From assembly GCF_900143245.1 (NCBI RefSeq), contig NZ_FRDK01000003.1, forward strand, positions 310,001 through 374,000: a stretch of DNA of 64,000 nucleotides, written 5' to 3'. Below, one piece after another: positions 36,345-46,753 of this stretch. Below the pieces are notes generated by a model. That model made no database searches. It was not told the DNA's origin and saw only the letters and a list, made by a program, of their open reading frames with translations. The first letter of the stretch is position 1; each line of letters opens with the position of its first letter. This DNA comes from Flavobacterium fryxellicola. GTDB lineage: Bacteria; Bacteroidota; Bacteroidia; Flavobacteriales; Flavobacteriaceae. The position numbers and the translations under genes are program-made.

Positions 36345-37043
36345 ATGAACAAAATAATCCAACTTCAAGATTTAGGAAATAAAGATTACAAAGCGACTTG
36401 GGAATACCAGGAAGAACTGTTTAAGGGAATCGTCGATTTAAAAATTCGAAATCGCAGAGAAGAACTCGACTTAGCAACGCCCAATTATTTTTTGTTCGTA
36501 GAGCATCCACATGTCTACACCTTAGGAAAAAGCGGTGATTTATCTAATTTACTGTTGTCTGAAAAACAACTGGAGGCCAAAGGAGCGACATTCTACAAAA
36601 TCAATCGTGGCGGTGATATTACCTATCACGGACCCGGGCAAATTGTAGGGTATCCTATTTTAGACTTGGAAAATTTTTTTACGGATATCCATAAATACCT
36701 GCGTTTTTTGGAGGAAGCCATTATTCTGACGTTGGCTGAATACGGAATACAATCGGGGAGGAGTGTTGGTGAAACAGGAGTTTGGCTGGGCGCTGGAACA
36801 CCTTTTGCCAGAAAAATTTGTGCGCTCGGTGTTCGTGCTTCCCGTTGGGTGACCATGCATGGATTCGCCTTAAACGTAAATGCCGATTTGGGATATTTTG
36901 ACAATATCATTCCTTGTGGCATTCGTGGAAAAGCCGTTACCGCATTAAACGTGGAACTTCGTGTTGAAAAAGTTAACGAAGAAGAAGTCAAAGCAAAAAT
37001 ACTGACGCATTTCACGGCGTTATTTGTTTGTGAATTTCAATAG
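36345..37043 (+). CDS. lipB: Octanoyl-(acyl-carrier protein):protein N-octanoyltransferase
   Basis: A 232-residue enzyme moving octanoate from ACP to lipoyl domains, the first step of lipoate synthesis. The segment RGGDITYHGPGQIVGYPILD is the family signature. Catalytic Lys157 lies in ARKICALGVR and catalytic Cys191 in IIPCGIRGKAVTAL. Start 36345 (MNKIIQLQDLG) is chosen over 36294 because a -7 promoter box lies in the extra sequence and LipB proteins begin near this point. Confidence 0.95.
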   Translation: MNKIIQLQDLGNKDYKATWEYQEELFKGIVDLKIRNRREELDLATPNYFLFVEHPHVYTLGKSGDLSNLLLSEKQLEAKGATFYKINRGGDITYHGPGQIVGYPILDLENFFTDIHKYLRFLEEAIILTLAEYGIQSGRSVGETGVWLGAGTPFARKICALGVRASRWVTMHGFALNVNADLGYFDNIIPCGIRGKAVTALNVELRVEKVNEEEVKAKILTHFTALFVCEFQ

Positions 37044-37565
37044 CAAAAATCACTTGCGATAGCGCTTAAAAGTATTAATCCTGAGTTGCTTAACTAAAAT
37101 AGAGGGCTATCTATAACTAGTATCTATATTATTTATATTATTTATTGCCACAGAGCGCATAGATTCAGACAGAGTAAAGAAAAGTGCATTAGATTTACGG
37201 GATAAATCCGTGAAAATCCTTTAAATCTAAAATCATTTCCCGTTTCCATATCTAGACCTAAATCTGCAATCAAAAATCGTTAATCAAAAATCAAAAATCA
37301 ATTCCCTACCACTAATTTTTCATTTTAGTAGTCTTAAAGTAATTGGAAACACCAGCACTTTAAATCATTTTGTGATAGCTGCTTTTTTTGTTCGTACAGA
37401 ATAGTATTTCTTCTGTTCGAACGTGGCTCTTAAATCCCAGATTGATAATTTATGAAATTTGCGAATTTGCGGTAAAAGTTGATTTTCAGATCCTGCAAAC
37501 CGGTAGGTAGCTAATCCAATTCTTTGACCTTAAAGTCTTTAACGGTTTAGCTCCCCTTTTGCAAG
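37044..37565. other. Intergenic region, no gene seen
   Basis: Between lipB and rnhB, which converge. It contains short repeat-like phrases common in Flavobacterium intergenic DNA, including CTGCAATCAAAAATCGTTAATC (split here as CTGCAATCAAAAATCG then TTAATC) at 37264-37285. There is also an imperfect 12-bp inverted repeat at 37390-37421 (GTTCGTACAGAA with TTCTGTTCGAAC). No coding frame or RNA gene is evident. Confidence 0.4.
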
Positions 37566-38222
37566 TTATGGGATCAATCGAAACGTCAATCGGTGGTATT
37601 TTGTGACGCCGTATTTTCGAATCGCTTCCCGATGTTCTTTGGTGGGATAGCCTTTATTCTGTTTCCAATTGTACATGGGGAATTCATCATGAATCCGATT
37701 CATATATTCATCGCGGTGGGTTTTTGCTAAAACAGAAGCTGCGGCGATACTCGTAAATTTCGAGTCTCCCTTAACAATGCAGCTAAAGGGAATGTCGTTA
37801 AACGTATTACAATCATTTTCAGAAAATCGTTTGACCGTATTTTTGACCAGGACTTCGCCTGTGAAAAGTGATGGAGTTTGGGCTATCGAACTGTTTCCAT
37901 CCACAATAATATAATTAGGTTGCGGATGCAGTTTCAAAATGGAGTGTTGCATCGCTTTTATAGACGCATTCAAGATATTGATTTGGTCTATTTCTAGCGG
38001 TTCGAGGTGCGTCACCGCATACGAAATACTTTCCTGCTCAATAATGGGACGCAATCTTTCTCTAACTTTTTCAGATAGTTTTTTACTGTCATTTAACAGG
38101 TCATTGACAAAATTAGCAGGCAAAATAACTGCTGCTGCGGTAACAGGTCCAGCGAGACAACCCCGACCGGCTTCATCGGTTCCGGTTTCTAAATTGGGTG
38201 CAGAAAAGAAGGGGCGTAGCAT
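37566..38222 (-). CDS. rnhB: Ribonuclease HII
   Basis: A 218-residue enzyme removing ribonucleotides and RNA from RNA/DNA hybrids. The first active-site motif is [14 protein letters not shown] (Asp16, Glu17). A second Asp lies in [10 protein letters not shown] and a fourth acidic residue in AKTHRDEYM. Length and order are typical. It stands alone, divergent from the SusC gene. Confidence 0.96.
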   Translation of the reverse strand: MLRPFFSAPNLETGTDEAGRGCLAGPVTAAAVILPANFVNDLLNDSKKLSEKVRERLRPIIEQESISYAVTHLEPLEIDQINILNASIKAMQHSILKLHPQPNYIIVDGNSSIAQTPSLFTGEVLVKNTVKRFSENDCNTFNDIPFSCIVKGDSKFTSIAAASVLAKTHRDEYMNRIHDEFPMYNWKQNKGYPTKEHREAIRKYGVTKYHRLTFRLIP

Positions 38223-38495
38223 AGTTGTATTTTAATACAAAGAAAGTACTTTAAAATGTATGGGTTCAAAGTCCTCATCACAATTCCAGTTTGTGCAAAA
38301 AAAATCAAAATTAATCTTTATGCTAAAATCAAAATTTTAAAGCTTTAAATGAATATTACCTTCATTTTTAACAATTAATGCTATTATCATACGACAATAA
38401 TTAATAATATTCATTAAAAAAATTAATGAATCACAGTAAAATATATTAACATTTTATTATCATTTTTGCAACATCACTAATTCAAATAATTTAAT

Positions 38496-41400
38496 ATGAG
38501 ATTAAAATTCAAATGGGTTTTTTCGCTAGTATTAGCGTTATCTATGCAGTTTTCTTTTGCGCAAGAGCGAACTGTTTCGGGAGTTGTTTCAGATGCCTCT
38601 GGACCAGTCCCAGGAGCCAATGTAGTTGTTAAAGGGAGTAGAAACGGAGTTCAAACTGATTTTGATGGGAAGTACTCCATTAAAGCAAAAGTGGGCGATG
38701 TATTAGTTGCTTCTTTTGTGGGCATGCAAGACGTTGCCGTTAAAGTTGGGATTTCTAATACAGTTAACATTAAGTTACAAGATGGTAGCGTATTAGAAGA
38801 AGTAGTTGTCGTTGGATACGGTACTCAAAAAAGAAGAGATGTCAATGGTGCTATCGCTAAAATTGCGGGGGATAGAATCAAGGATATTCCAGTTCAAAGT
38901 TTTGATCAAGCACTTTCTGGAGCGGCATCAGGAGTTAATGTATCGCAGCCTAATGGTGTTTTGGGAAATCAGGCAGTAATTAGAATTAGAGGTGTTAACT
39001 CGATTACTTTGAGTTCGTATCCATTAATTGTAATTGATGGTGTTCCTTCATGGAATGGAGATAACTTAAATCAAAATCAAGCGGCGAATAATCCTTTAGC
39101 CAACATCAATCAAGCGGATATTGAAAGTATTGAGGTATTGAAAGATGCGTCTTCTGCGGCAATTTACGGTTCTCGTGCTGCTGCTGGTGTAATTTTAATA
39201 ACGACTAAAAAAGGGAAAGCGGGTAAGTTTACGGTGAATTTTGATTCCTCAGTAAGTTTTACAAAACCATTTAACTTAATTGACGTATTAGATGCGCAGC
39301 AATTTACCGATATTAAGAATGAAGGATTAAGAAACGCAGGTATTCCAGCCAATGGAACTACTAGAGGTTTTTACACGATGAATGATGCTAACGGTAAACT
39401 AGTAGATACAAATTGGTATGATCTAATTTATAGAACAGGTGTTGCGACGAACCACAGTGTTAGTATTTCTGGTGGAAATGAGAATACAAAATATTTTCTT
39501 TCTGCAGGACAATTAGAGCAAGAAGGGATGTTTGTAAATAACGACTTTAGAAGACAAACCGGTCGTTTTACTTTAGATCAAAAAGTAACGAGCTGGTTGA
39601 CTTTAGGGGGAACATTTAATTATACCAATTCAAGAAATAATGGAATCAGTACAGGTTCCGTTGCTGGGTCTACTTTCGATTCCTCTGGTGCAGCAAGGTT
39701 GGCTTTCGCTCAGGCGCCAAATGTGGGTCCATTTAATAATGATGGTACTTACAATTTAGCACCTACTCAAATCGGTCAAGGAAATAACTTGACGCCTCTT
39801 CAGTGGCCAAACGTTAAGTACATCTTAGATAACAATAAAATTTCGAATCAAAATGATCATTTTATTTCTAATTTTTACGTGGGACTTAAGTTAGCCAAAG
39901 GACTTAACTTTAAATCTTTATACGGAATCGATAACCTGCTAGTGGAGAATAAAGATTTCCTCGGGCCTTTGAATGGTAATGGACAGCAATTTATTGGTGT
40001 AGCCACTAACACGATGAACAGGTATTCTAGAAAGTCAATTCAGAATATTTTAGATTACAACGTTAGTTTGTCTGACAATCACAATCTAAGTGCTTTAGTT
40101 GGGTCTGAGCGACAATATTCAAAAATAGACGCATGGGGAGCATCAAGAAGAGGGGTTTCAGATCCATTTTTTAATGAATATCAGGGTGGATTTAACACTA
40201 TTGTGGTTTCAGGAAACTTACTGACAGAAAATTATCTTGAGTCCTATTTTGGTCGTGTCAATTATGATTATAATAAAAAATATTTTGTTTCTTTAAATGC
40301 GAGACGCGATGGATATTCTGCTTTTGCTCCTGATAATAAATGGGGTAATTTCTGGGGAGGATCCTTAGGTTGGAATTTAACAGAAGAAAGCTTCTTTAAA
40401 AATATCGTAAGTTCTGATATTGTAAATCAATTGAAATTAAGAGCAAGTTATGGAGTTGTGGGTAACAATCAAGGATTAAATGATTTTGCTTCAAGTAGTT
40501 TTTATGACGCAGGTGTAAATGGTTCCAATACTACTCTATTTTACAATCGTGCTGGAAATGAGAAATTAAAATGGGAGACTAGTAATAAAACAGATTTAGG
40601 ATTAAATTTTAGTTTATTTAATGATCGTATTTCTGGAGAATTGGGGTATTATAAAAATGATATTGATGGACTAATTTTGAGCGTGCCACAGGCAGCTTCT
40701 GCTGGAATTCCTGGGAATTCAATTTTGGCCAATGTGGGAAGTATGAGAAATACCGGTTATGAAGCGACCTTAAGTGGTAAAATATTGGATAAAGGGAATT
40801 TTAAATGGAACGCAAGTTTTAATATAACCAGTCAAAAAAATCTTGTCACCGCATTAGATGCAAATAATTCCGATATTATTGTAGCAACGCAATTAGAGAA
40901 TACGAATATAATTAGAGTAGGACAATCGATTGGTAATTTTTATATTGTTCAAACAGGTGGCGTAAATCCGGCTAACGGGAGACGAATTTTCTTTCATGGA
41001 GATGGAACGGCAGTACAATACGATCATTCGGCTCCAGTTGCAACTCGATGGACTAAAGTGAGTGACGGCAGTGTAACACGCGCAGCGAATCAAGCTTTAG
41101 ATGCTAAAGTGATGGGACCTGCTTTACCAACATTCTTTGGTGGTTTTAATAACACATTCGCCTACAAAGGATTTGATTTGAATATTTCGGTCTATTTTTC
41201 AGGAGGGAATTATGTATACAACGGAACACAAGCTGGACTTCGCGATCAAAGAGTTTGGAACAATAGTGTAGACGTTCTAAATCGTTGGCAAAATCCTGGC
41301 GATGTGACGGACATACCAAGAATAGTTTTTGGAGATAATGTATCTAATGGTTCATCGATGCCAATTTCTGCCAATTTAGAAAAAGGGGATTTCATGAAAG

Positions 41401-41630
41401 TAAGAAACATTGCACTTGGGTATAACCTGCCTAAAAGTTTCTTAGATAGGATGAAATTGACCAGTTTTAGATTTTATGTAAGTGCTCAAAACGCATTCAC
41501 ATTCACTAATTATTCAGGATTTGATCCCGAAATATCTAGTAATGGTAATGCAAATGGTTCACCAAGTGTAGACAGAAACTCTGCGCCTATGGCTAGAACA
41601 TTTTCATTTGGTTTTAATTTAGGTTTATAA
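38496..41630 (+). CDS. SusC/RagA-family TonB-linked outer-membrane protein
   Basis: A 1044-residue outer-membrane importer. A signal peptide (ending FSFAQ) leads to a carboxypeptidase-regulatory-like beta-sandwich (about residues 24-105: TVSGVVSDASGPVPGANVVV, TDFDGKYSI). The TonB box/plug follows, with EEVVVVGYGTQKRRDVNGAI, then GVNSITLSSYPLIVIDG and IESIEVLKDASSAAIYGSRAA. A 22-strand barrel ends in the C-terminal TFSFGFNLGL. It pairs with the SusD gene 16 bp downstream. The substrate, a glycan or peptide, cannot be told because no enzyme genes are adjacent. Confidence 0.95.
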   Translation: MRLKFKWVFSLVLALSMQFSFAQERTVSGVVSDASGPVPGANVVVKGSRNGVQTDFDGKYSIKAKVGDVLVASFVGMQDVAVKVGISNTVNIKLQDGSVLEEVVVVGYGTQKRRDVNGAIAKIAGDRIKDIPVQSFDQALSGAASGVNVSQPNGVLGNQAVIRIRGVNSITLSSYPLIVIDGVPSWNGDNLNQNQAANNPLANINQADIESIEVLKDASSAAIYGSRAAAGVILITTKKGKAGKFTVNFDSSVSFTKPFNLIDVLDAQQFTDIKNEGLRNAGIPANGTTRGFYTMNDANGKLVDTNWYDLIYRTGVATNHSVSISGGNENTKYFLSAGQLEQEGMFVNNDFRRQTGRFTLDQKVTSWLTLGGTFNYTNSRNNGISTGSVAGSTFDSSGAARLAFAQAPNVGPFNNDGTYNLAPTQIGQGNNLTPLQWPNVKYILDNNKISNQNDHFISNFYVGLKLAKGLNFKSLYGIDNLLVENKDFLGPLNGNGQQFIGVATNTMNRYSRKSIQNILDYNVSLSDNHNLSALVGSERQYSKIDAWGASRRGVSDPFFNEYQGGFNTIVVSGNLLTENYLESYFGRVNYDYNKKYFVSLNARRDGYSAFAPDNKWGNFWGGSLGWNLTEESFFKNIVSSDIVNQLKLRASYGVVGNNQGLNDFASSSFYDAGVNGSNTTLFYNRAGNEKLKWETSNKTDLGLNFSLFNDRISGELGYYKNDIDGLILSVPQAASAGIPGNSILANVGSMRNTGYEATLSGKILDKGNFKWNASFNITSQKNLVTALDANNSDIIVATQLENTNIIRVGQSIGNFYIVQTGGVNPANGRRIFFHGDGTAVQYDHSAPVATRWTKVSDGSVTRAANQALDAKVMGPALPTFFGGFNNTFAYKGFDLNISVYFSGGNYVYNGTQAGLRDQRVWNNSVDVLNRWQNPGDVTDIPRIVFGDNVSNGSSMPISANLEKGDFMKVRNIALGYNLPKSFLDRMKLTSFRFYVSAQNAFTFTNYSGFDPEISSNGNANGSPSVDRNSAPMARTFSFGFNLGL

Positions 41631-41646
41631 TTTTAAAAATACACGT

Positions 41647-43086
41647 ATGAAAAATTTATATTTATTACTGATTGCAGCAGTGCTAATTGTTTCCTGTAGC
41701 GATACGGAGGCATTAAATCCAGTCAATCAAACTAGAATTAGCGATGCGAATGCATTTGCTACACCTCAAAGAATAGAACAACTAGTCTTAGGAATTTACG
41801 GCGGCGTAAAGGTTGGTAATTTCTATGGCGGTCGTTTTTTTAATTACCAAGATGTTCGTGGGCCAGAATTTATAAATGAACGCAACAACGGCGTTACTAA
41901 TTTATTTACCTGGAGTTTTGGGGTGCAATCCGCTACAAATGAGGTTCAGAATTTATGGGGAGCTGCTTATATCGCAATTAATAGGTCAAATATTGTTATT
42001 AGTGGTTTAGAAACAGCTACTATATCAGCAGCTTTAAAAACGAGATATACTGCTGAGGCTCGTTTTTTAAGAGCTTTGTCGTATTATTCATTAGTAACAC
42101 TATATGCAAAACCGTATACGCAAGATAATGGTGCTTCCTTGGGTCTTCCTTTACGATTAATACCGGAAACAAGCAGCGGGAATAGCAATTTAGTTCGATC
42201 TTCGGTTGCGGATGTTTACAATCAAGTGATTGACGACTTAAATTTTGCTGAGCTAAATTTGCCATTAACTAATGGATTAGCAATAAACAATACTTCAAGA
42301 GCACATAGAAACACGGCAATTGCCCTCAAAACAAGAGTTTATCTAAGCATGGGCAAATATCCTGAAGTCGTTACAGAAGGGAATAAAATTGTGTCTACCA
42401 CAGCACCTTTTACAGCAACGAGTGGAGTTCCTAACGCTTTAGCGCCCGCTATTGGAACTGTTTTTGCGAGAGCCACTACAGCTGAAAATGTATTTTCATT
42501 TGCATACAGCTCAAATGATACGCCGGGTACGCAAAACAGTTTAGTGTTTTATTATAATTCTACTTCAAACGGTGGTAGTGAATATTCATTAGCCCCTACA
42601 GGTATAGTTTCAAATACAGGTTGGAAAACTACAGATGCAAGAAGGAGTTTTAATGTGGTGACTGGAGGTAAAACTTGGGTTCACAAATGGACTAGTCCAC
42701 AAGCGGATCCGGATTTTGTTCCCGTTATTCGCTACTCAGAAACACTTTTAAATTTGTCAGAGGCACTCGCTAGAAGTACAAATTCTCTTGATGCACGAGC
42801 CATCCAACTGTTAAACGCAGTTCGAGGGAGATCGGATGCTACAACAGTTTTCACAAGCTCCTCTTTTACAGATGTTCAAGCATTGTTAAATCAAATTGCA
42901 ATAGAAAGAAGAATTGAGTTATTAGGTGAAGGGTTTAGTTCTCCTGATATTATGAGGTTAAAGCAAAACTTTCCTGCTAAAGGACTTGCTCCAGCTGTGA
43001 CTACCGCAGATACGCAGTATTTATGGCCAATACCCTTAAATGAATTATTGTATAATAAATTAGCGGTTCAAAATCCAGGACATTAA
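41647..43086 (+). CDS. SusD/RagB-family nutrient-binding lipoprotein
   Basis: A 479-residue surface lipoprotein (leader with lipobox VSC) that caps the SusC barrel and binds the nutrient. TPR-like helices appear in RFLRALSYYSLVTLYAKPYTQ and SRAHRNTAIALKTRVYLSMG. The family C-terminus is seen in IAIERRIELLGEG and YLWPIPLNELLYN. It directly follows its SusC partner and ends at a strong terminator, so the operon contains only these two genes. Confidence 0.95.
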   Translation: MKNLYLLLIAAVLIVSCSDTEALNPVNQTRISDANAFATPQRIEQLVLGIYGGVKVGNFYGGRFFNYQDVRGPEFINERNNGVTNLFTWSFGVQSATNEVQNLWGAAYIAINRSNIVISGLETATISAALKTRYTAEARFLRALSYYSLVTLYAKPYTQDNGASLGLPLRLIPETSSGNSNLVRSSVADVYNQVIDDLNFAELNLPLTNGLAINNTSRAHRNTAIALKTRVYLSMGKYPEVVTEGNKIVSTTAPFTATSGVPNALAPAIGTVFARATTAENVFSFAYSSNDTPGTQNSLVFYYNSTSNGGSEYSLAPTGIVSNTGWKTTDARRSFNVVTGGKTWVHKWTSPQADPDFVPVIRYSETLLNLSEALARSTNSLDARAIQLLNAVRGRSDATTVFTSSSFTDVQALLNQIAIERRIELLGEGFSSPDIMRLKQNFPAKGLAPAVTTADTQYLWPIPLNELLYNKLAVQNPGH

Positions 43087-43107
43087 GTAATACTCATAAC
43101 CCTATCG

Positions 43108-43144
43108 AAAACCTTCTGTGATGCGTCACAGAAGGTTTTTTTTT
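43108..43144 (+). terminator. Terminator after susCD pair
   Basis: AAAACCTTCTGTGA pairs exactly with TCACAGAAGGTTTT around TGCG, followed by nine T residues in all. Confidence 0.92.
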
Positions 43145-43732
43145 GTAAAAATACTACACAAGCGCATGGTAGTTTATCTTAAATCAGGTGCATCACTATC
43201 GTTTCATAAAAGACTGCTGGGTGTTTTGCCAATGCAGCAACAGCTTTGACTGCCCATGGGTTAGGGACATCCTATTCTGGAGCTTTAGGTCTACATGCAA
43301 TACTGTTTGATAACTTTAAGTTTTTAGGGACAATACACAATAACAAGTAGATTCAAATCCAACATTAAAAACACAATATATCCCAGGGTATTAAAGGAAG
43401 TCTAAACTTCATAGTAGTGCTGAAAATACGGTTTATGTTAGCACGCTTTGAAAAAGGCAGCGCAACGCTTTAGTCCTAAACCGCTGTAAGATGGTATTCT
43501 TGTAGCTATTTTTTTATGCGCTAAGCAGGTTGGCCAGACACAATTTTAATTTTATCCAAGCCCTAAAGGGGAATTCCAAAAAAGAAATACGCTAACCCTT
43601 TGTTTTTAATGGGATACTGAGTCCAAATTATATATATTTGCTTCGTAAAGACTGTCTTTAGCCCATAAAACGGAAAAGATCGCGAATGAGCGGATACGCA
43701 GGCAATGAACAGCAGGATTTTAGCATCAATCA
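43145..43732. other. Intergenic region with possible decayed coding DNA
   Basis: No intact gene is seen. Around 43208-43350 the plus strand reads GCFANAATALTAHGLGTSYS and on for some 20 residues before a stop, with no start codon and a stop just upstream. This has protein-like composition but no recognisable family. A TATATTTG -7 box at 43633-43640 is probably the promoter of the polysaccharide locus. Confidence 0.35.
43633..43640 (+). promoter_or_regulatory. Putative -7 box of the polysaccharide locus
   Basis: TATATTTG matches TAnnTTTG about 92 bases before the first gene (ABC permease). The implied leader is long. No TTTG is found at the usual -33 spacing. Confidence 0.4.
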
Positions 43733-44602
43733 ATGAACCATTCAGAACATACAAATACCACTTGGTTGTTTGAAATAACACCCAAAAATAAATTTTTCAC
43801 CCTCAATCTCAAGGAAGTCTGGCAGTATAGAGATTTGTTGCTTCTTTTTGTGAAAAGAGATGTGGTGACGCTGTACAAACAAACGGTTTTAGGACCGCTG
43901 TGGTACCTGATCCAACCTTTATTTACTTCGATTACTTTTACTATTATTTTTAATAATTTAGCGGGTATTAGCACAGGAACGGTTCCTCCCTTTTTGTTCA
44001 ACTTAGCGGGAATCACGGTTTGGAATTATTTTACAGCGTGCTTAACAGGAACCTCCAATACCTTTGGTGCGAATGCCGGAATTTTTGGAAAGGTGTATTT
44101 CCCTAGACTGATTGTACCTATTTCCATAGTGATCTCCAATTTGATTAAATTTGGAATCCAATTTTTTATTTTTATCGTTTTTTACCTGTATTACTATGCA
44201 CAAGGTGCAGCAGTGAGCCTAAATGCTGCAGTAGTGTTTTTTCCTTTGCTAATTGTCCTAATGGGTATTTTAGGATTGGGATTGGGGATGTTCATTTCGT
44301 CTTTGGTCACTAAATACAGGGATTTTAGTTATTTAATAGCGTTTGGAGTACAGTTGCTGATGTATGTCTCGGCAGTGATGTATCCTTTGGCCTTAATCAA
44401 AGAGAAAATACCGCAGTACGCCTGGATGGTACAATACAATCCTCTGGCGTATATTATAGAAACAACCCGTTATATGTTATTGAATGTAGGGCAGATTTCT
44501 ATGTTAGGATTGGCCTACACTACAGGAGTTACAATAGCTCTGCTGTTGGTGGGTATATTGATTTTTAATAAGACGGAGAAGAGTTTTATAGATACGGTAT
44601 AG
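43733..44602 (+). CDS. wzm: ABC transporter permease for polysaccharide export (Wzm type)
   Basis: A 289-residue inner-membrane protein with six predicted helices. It has the ABC-2 polysaccharide-exporter pattern: LLLLFVKRDVVTLYKQTVLG then PLWYLIQPLFTSITFT near the start, and YNPLAYIIETTRYMLL near the end. It forms the channel that moves an undecaprenyl-linked glycan across the inner membrane, with the ATPase encoded 219 bp downstream. First gene of the surface-polysaccharide locus. Confidence 0.92.
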   Translation: MNHSEHTNTTWLFEITPKNKFFTLNLKEVWQYRDLLLLFVKRDVVTLYKQTVLGPLWYLIQPLFTSITFTIIFNNLAGISTGTVPPFLFNLAGITVWNYFTACLTGTSNTFGANAGIFGKVYFPRLIVPISIVISNLIKFGIQFFIFIVFYLYYYAQGAAVSLNAAVVFFPLLIVLMGILGLGLGMFISSLVTKYRDFSYLIAFGVQLLMYVSAVMYPLALIKEKIPQYAWMVQYNPLAYIIETTRYMLLNVGQISMLGLAYTTGVTIALLLVGILIFNKTEKSFIDTV

Positions 44603-44821
44603 CTTAATAAGTTGTAGTCTTTAGTGGGCTATATTCTGTAAAATTAATACGTATGGATCCGTGTGCAGGAAAATAAAATTACATCTGTTTTCAATAATTG
44701 TTGGGACTCAGAGTGCGAAGCAGTATAAGAAATTTTGTCTTTGTAGTAAACAAGAGAGAATTTCGAACATAGTAGTAGACTTTTTGTAGTACTGATCCGT
44801 AAAAGTAGATTATCAAAAAAA

Positions 44822-46075
44822 ATGAAAGACATAATTCTCAAAGCCGAAAACATCTCCAAGCAATACCGACTCGGTCAGGTAGGCACCGGTACGCTGAGTC
44901 ATGACTTGAACCGCTGGTGGCATCAAGTGCGAGGAAAGGACAATCCTTATTTAAAAATTGGCGATGTTAATGATCGAAGTACCAAAGGTTCCAGTGATTA
45001 TGTATGGGCCTTGCAGGATATTAATTTTGAAGTAGAGCGTGGTGAAGTGCTGGGGATTATAGGTAAAAATGGAGCTGGAAAATCGACGTTGCTAAAAATA
45101 TTATCTAAGGTTACCGCACCAACCACGGGAAGCATAAAATCTCGAGGACGTATTGCTTCGTTACTCGAGGTAGGAACAGGTTTTAATGGCGAAATGACTG
45201 GTAGAGAAAACATCTTTCTAAACGGCGCTATTTTAGGAATGACCAAAAAAGAAATCGCCTCAAAACTTGACGAAATTATAGATTTCTCGGGTTGTGAGCG
45301 TTACATTGATACTCCGGTAAAGCGTTACAGTTCAGGGATGACGGTACGTTTAGCCTTTGCCGTGGCAGCATTTCTAGAACCGGAAATTTTAGTTGTTGAT
45401 GAGGTGTTAGCAGTAGGAGATGCCGAGTTCCAGAAAAAAGCCATTGGCAAAATGCATGATATTTCAAGAGGAGAAGGTCGAACTATTTTATTTGTAAGCC
45501 ATCAATTGGGTACCATAGCAAATTTATGTACTAGAGGAATGTTGTTAGACAAAGGAGAAATAGTTAATTATGGCAATCTTTCTAGTGTGCTGGAAAATTA
45601 CACTACTTTAACTAATAGAAAAGAACTTTCATATTTATCAGTAGACAATACAAAAGATATTTTTATTAATAATTGTTCTTTAAGTAAAAATATAAGTATT
45701 TCAACAAATGAATTTTTGTCTAGTGATACAATAAACATAGACATAGAAATTTGCAAGAATAAACTAATTAATAATGCTTCTTTTTCTTTTACAATTCAAT
45801 CAAATACTGGAGATTATTTAACCACATTTGTTAAAACTATTGATGAGTTATTAGGAGGGAAAAATATAAATAATTTTCAAGTGTCTTTTGATTGTGCGAT
45901 TTTAGCAGCAAATAATTATTTTTTAAGATTGGCAATTTTTGATGTAAGTACATTCCAAGTTTACGATTTACAAGAAATGATTTGCCCTTTCAAAATTAAT
46001 GATGAAGGTACTGATATGTCAAGGTTTGAAAATGTGAATTATGGGTATTACAATTTAAAATATAGAATTATTTAA
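44822..46075 (+). CDS. wzt: Polysaccharide ABC transporter ATPase with C-terminal recognition domain (Wzt type)
   Basis: A 417-residue ATPase. Walker A is [15 protein letters not shown], the signature is [16 protein letters not shown] and Walker B is [17 protein letters not shown]. After about residue 250 comes a beta-sandwich domain of about 165 residues like those of O-antigen Wzt proteins. In that family the domain recognises the modified end of the finished glycan. The DNA becomes much more AT-rich from about 45580, right at the domain border, suggesting the tail was exchanged with the variable locus. Confidence 0.92.
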   Translation: MKDIILKAENISKQYRLGQVGTGTLSHDLNRWWHQVRGKDNPYLKIGDVNDRSTKGSSDYVWALQDINFEVERGEVLGIIGKNGAGKSTLLKILSKVTAPTTGSIKSRGRIASLLEVGTGFNGEMTGRENIFLNGAILGMTKKEIASKLDEIIDFSGCERYIDTPVKRYSSGMTVRLAFAVAAFLEPEILVVDEVLAVGDAEFQKKAIGKMHDISRGEGRTILFVSHQLGTIANLCTRGMLLDKGEIVNYGNLSSVLENYTTLTNRKELSYLSVDNTKDIFINNCSLSKNISISTNEFLSSDTINIDIEICKNKLINNASFSFTIQSNTGDYLTTFVKTIDELLGGKNINNFQVSFDCAILAANNYFLRLAIFDVSTFQVYDLQEMICPFKINDEGTDMSRFENVNYGYYNLKYRII

Positions 46076-46077
46076 AA

Positions 46078-46671
46078 ATGAAAAATTTAATCATAAAAAT
46101 ATTAAAACTTATTTATCATTACTTTATTGTAAATGAAATAACGAAAGAGAAAACAATAGATGGATTAAGTATTGGAACGAATACTGATAATAATGCAATA
46201 ATTACTGTAAAATATCCTGAAAAGTCTAAAATAGAAATCGGACATGACTGTTTAATTTATGGTAATATTTCAACTGAAACTGAAACAGCAAATATTATTA
46301 TTGGAAACAATGTCTACATCGGGCGTTCAACAATTTTTGCTACTATTGAAATAATTATTGAAGATGATGTACTGATTTCATCAGACTGTTTGATACAGGA
46401 TACCGATAATCATAATTTTAGCAGAGTTATTAGAAAAAAAGATACAAGTGATGCAAAGACAAAAAAAAATCAACAATGGGATTTAGTAAATAAGAAACCA
46501 ATAAAAATTTGTGCGGGTTCATGGATTGGGGCAAAAGTAATTATCTTAAAAGGAGTTACTATTGGAGAAGGAGCAATCGTTGGTGCTGGGAGTGTTGTTA
46601 CTAAGAGCGTTGCGCCTTATACAATTGTGGCCGGTAATCCTGCTAAATTTATAAAAAATGCTTTACGATAA
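46078..46671 (+). CDS. Hexapeptide-repeat acyltransferase
   Basis: A 197-residue left-handed beta-helix acyltransferase. Imperfect hexapeptides run through residues 50-180 ([50 protein letters not shown] then [13 protein letters not shown]). It probably acetylates a sugar of the exported glycan using acetyl-CoA. It starts two bases after the Wzt stop, so they are co-transcribed. Confidence 0.85.
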   Translation: MKNLIIKILKLIYHYFIVNEITKEKTIDGLSIGTNTDNNAIITVKYPEKSKIEIGHDCLIYGNISTETETANIIIGNNVYIGRSTIFATIEIIIEDDVLISSDCLIQDTDNHNFSRVIRKKDTSDAKTKKNQQWDLVNKKPIKICAGSWIGAKVIILKGVTIGEGAIVGAGSVVTKSVAPYTIVAGNPAKFIKNALR

Positions 46672-46753
46672 TACATAATCGTAAATTGGATAAGACTTAA
46701 AAAAAAGATATTTTCGATCGTATTTGAAAAAAAAATTTTGTTATTATTAAAAA

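Noticed and set aside
37390..37421. Inverted repeat as a lipB or rnhB terminator
   Set aside because: The T-run precedes rather than follows the hairpin, and it is more than 140 bp from either gene end.
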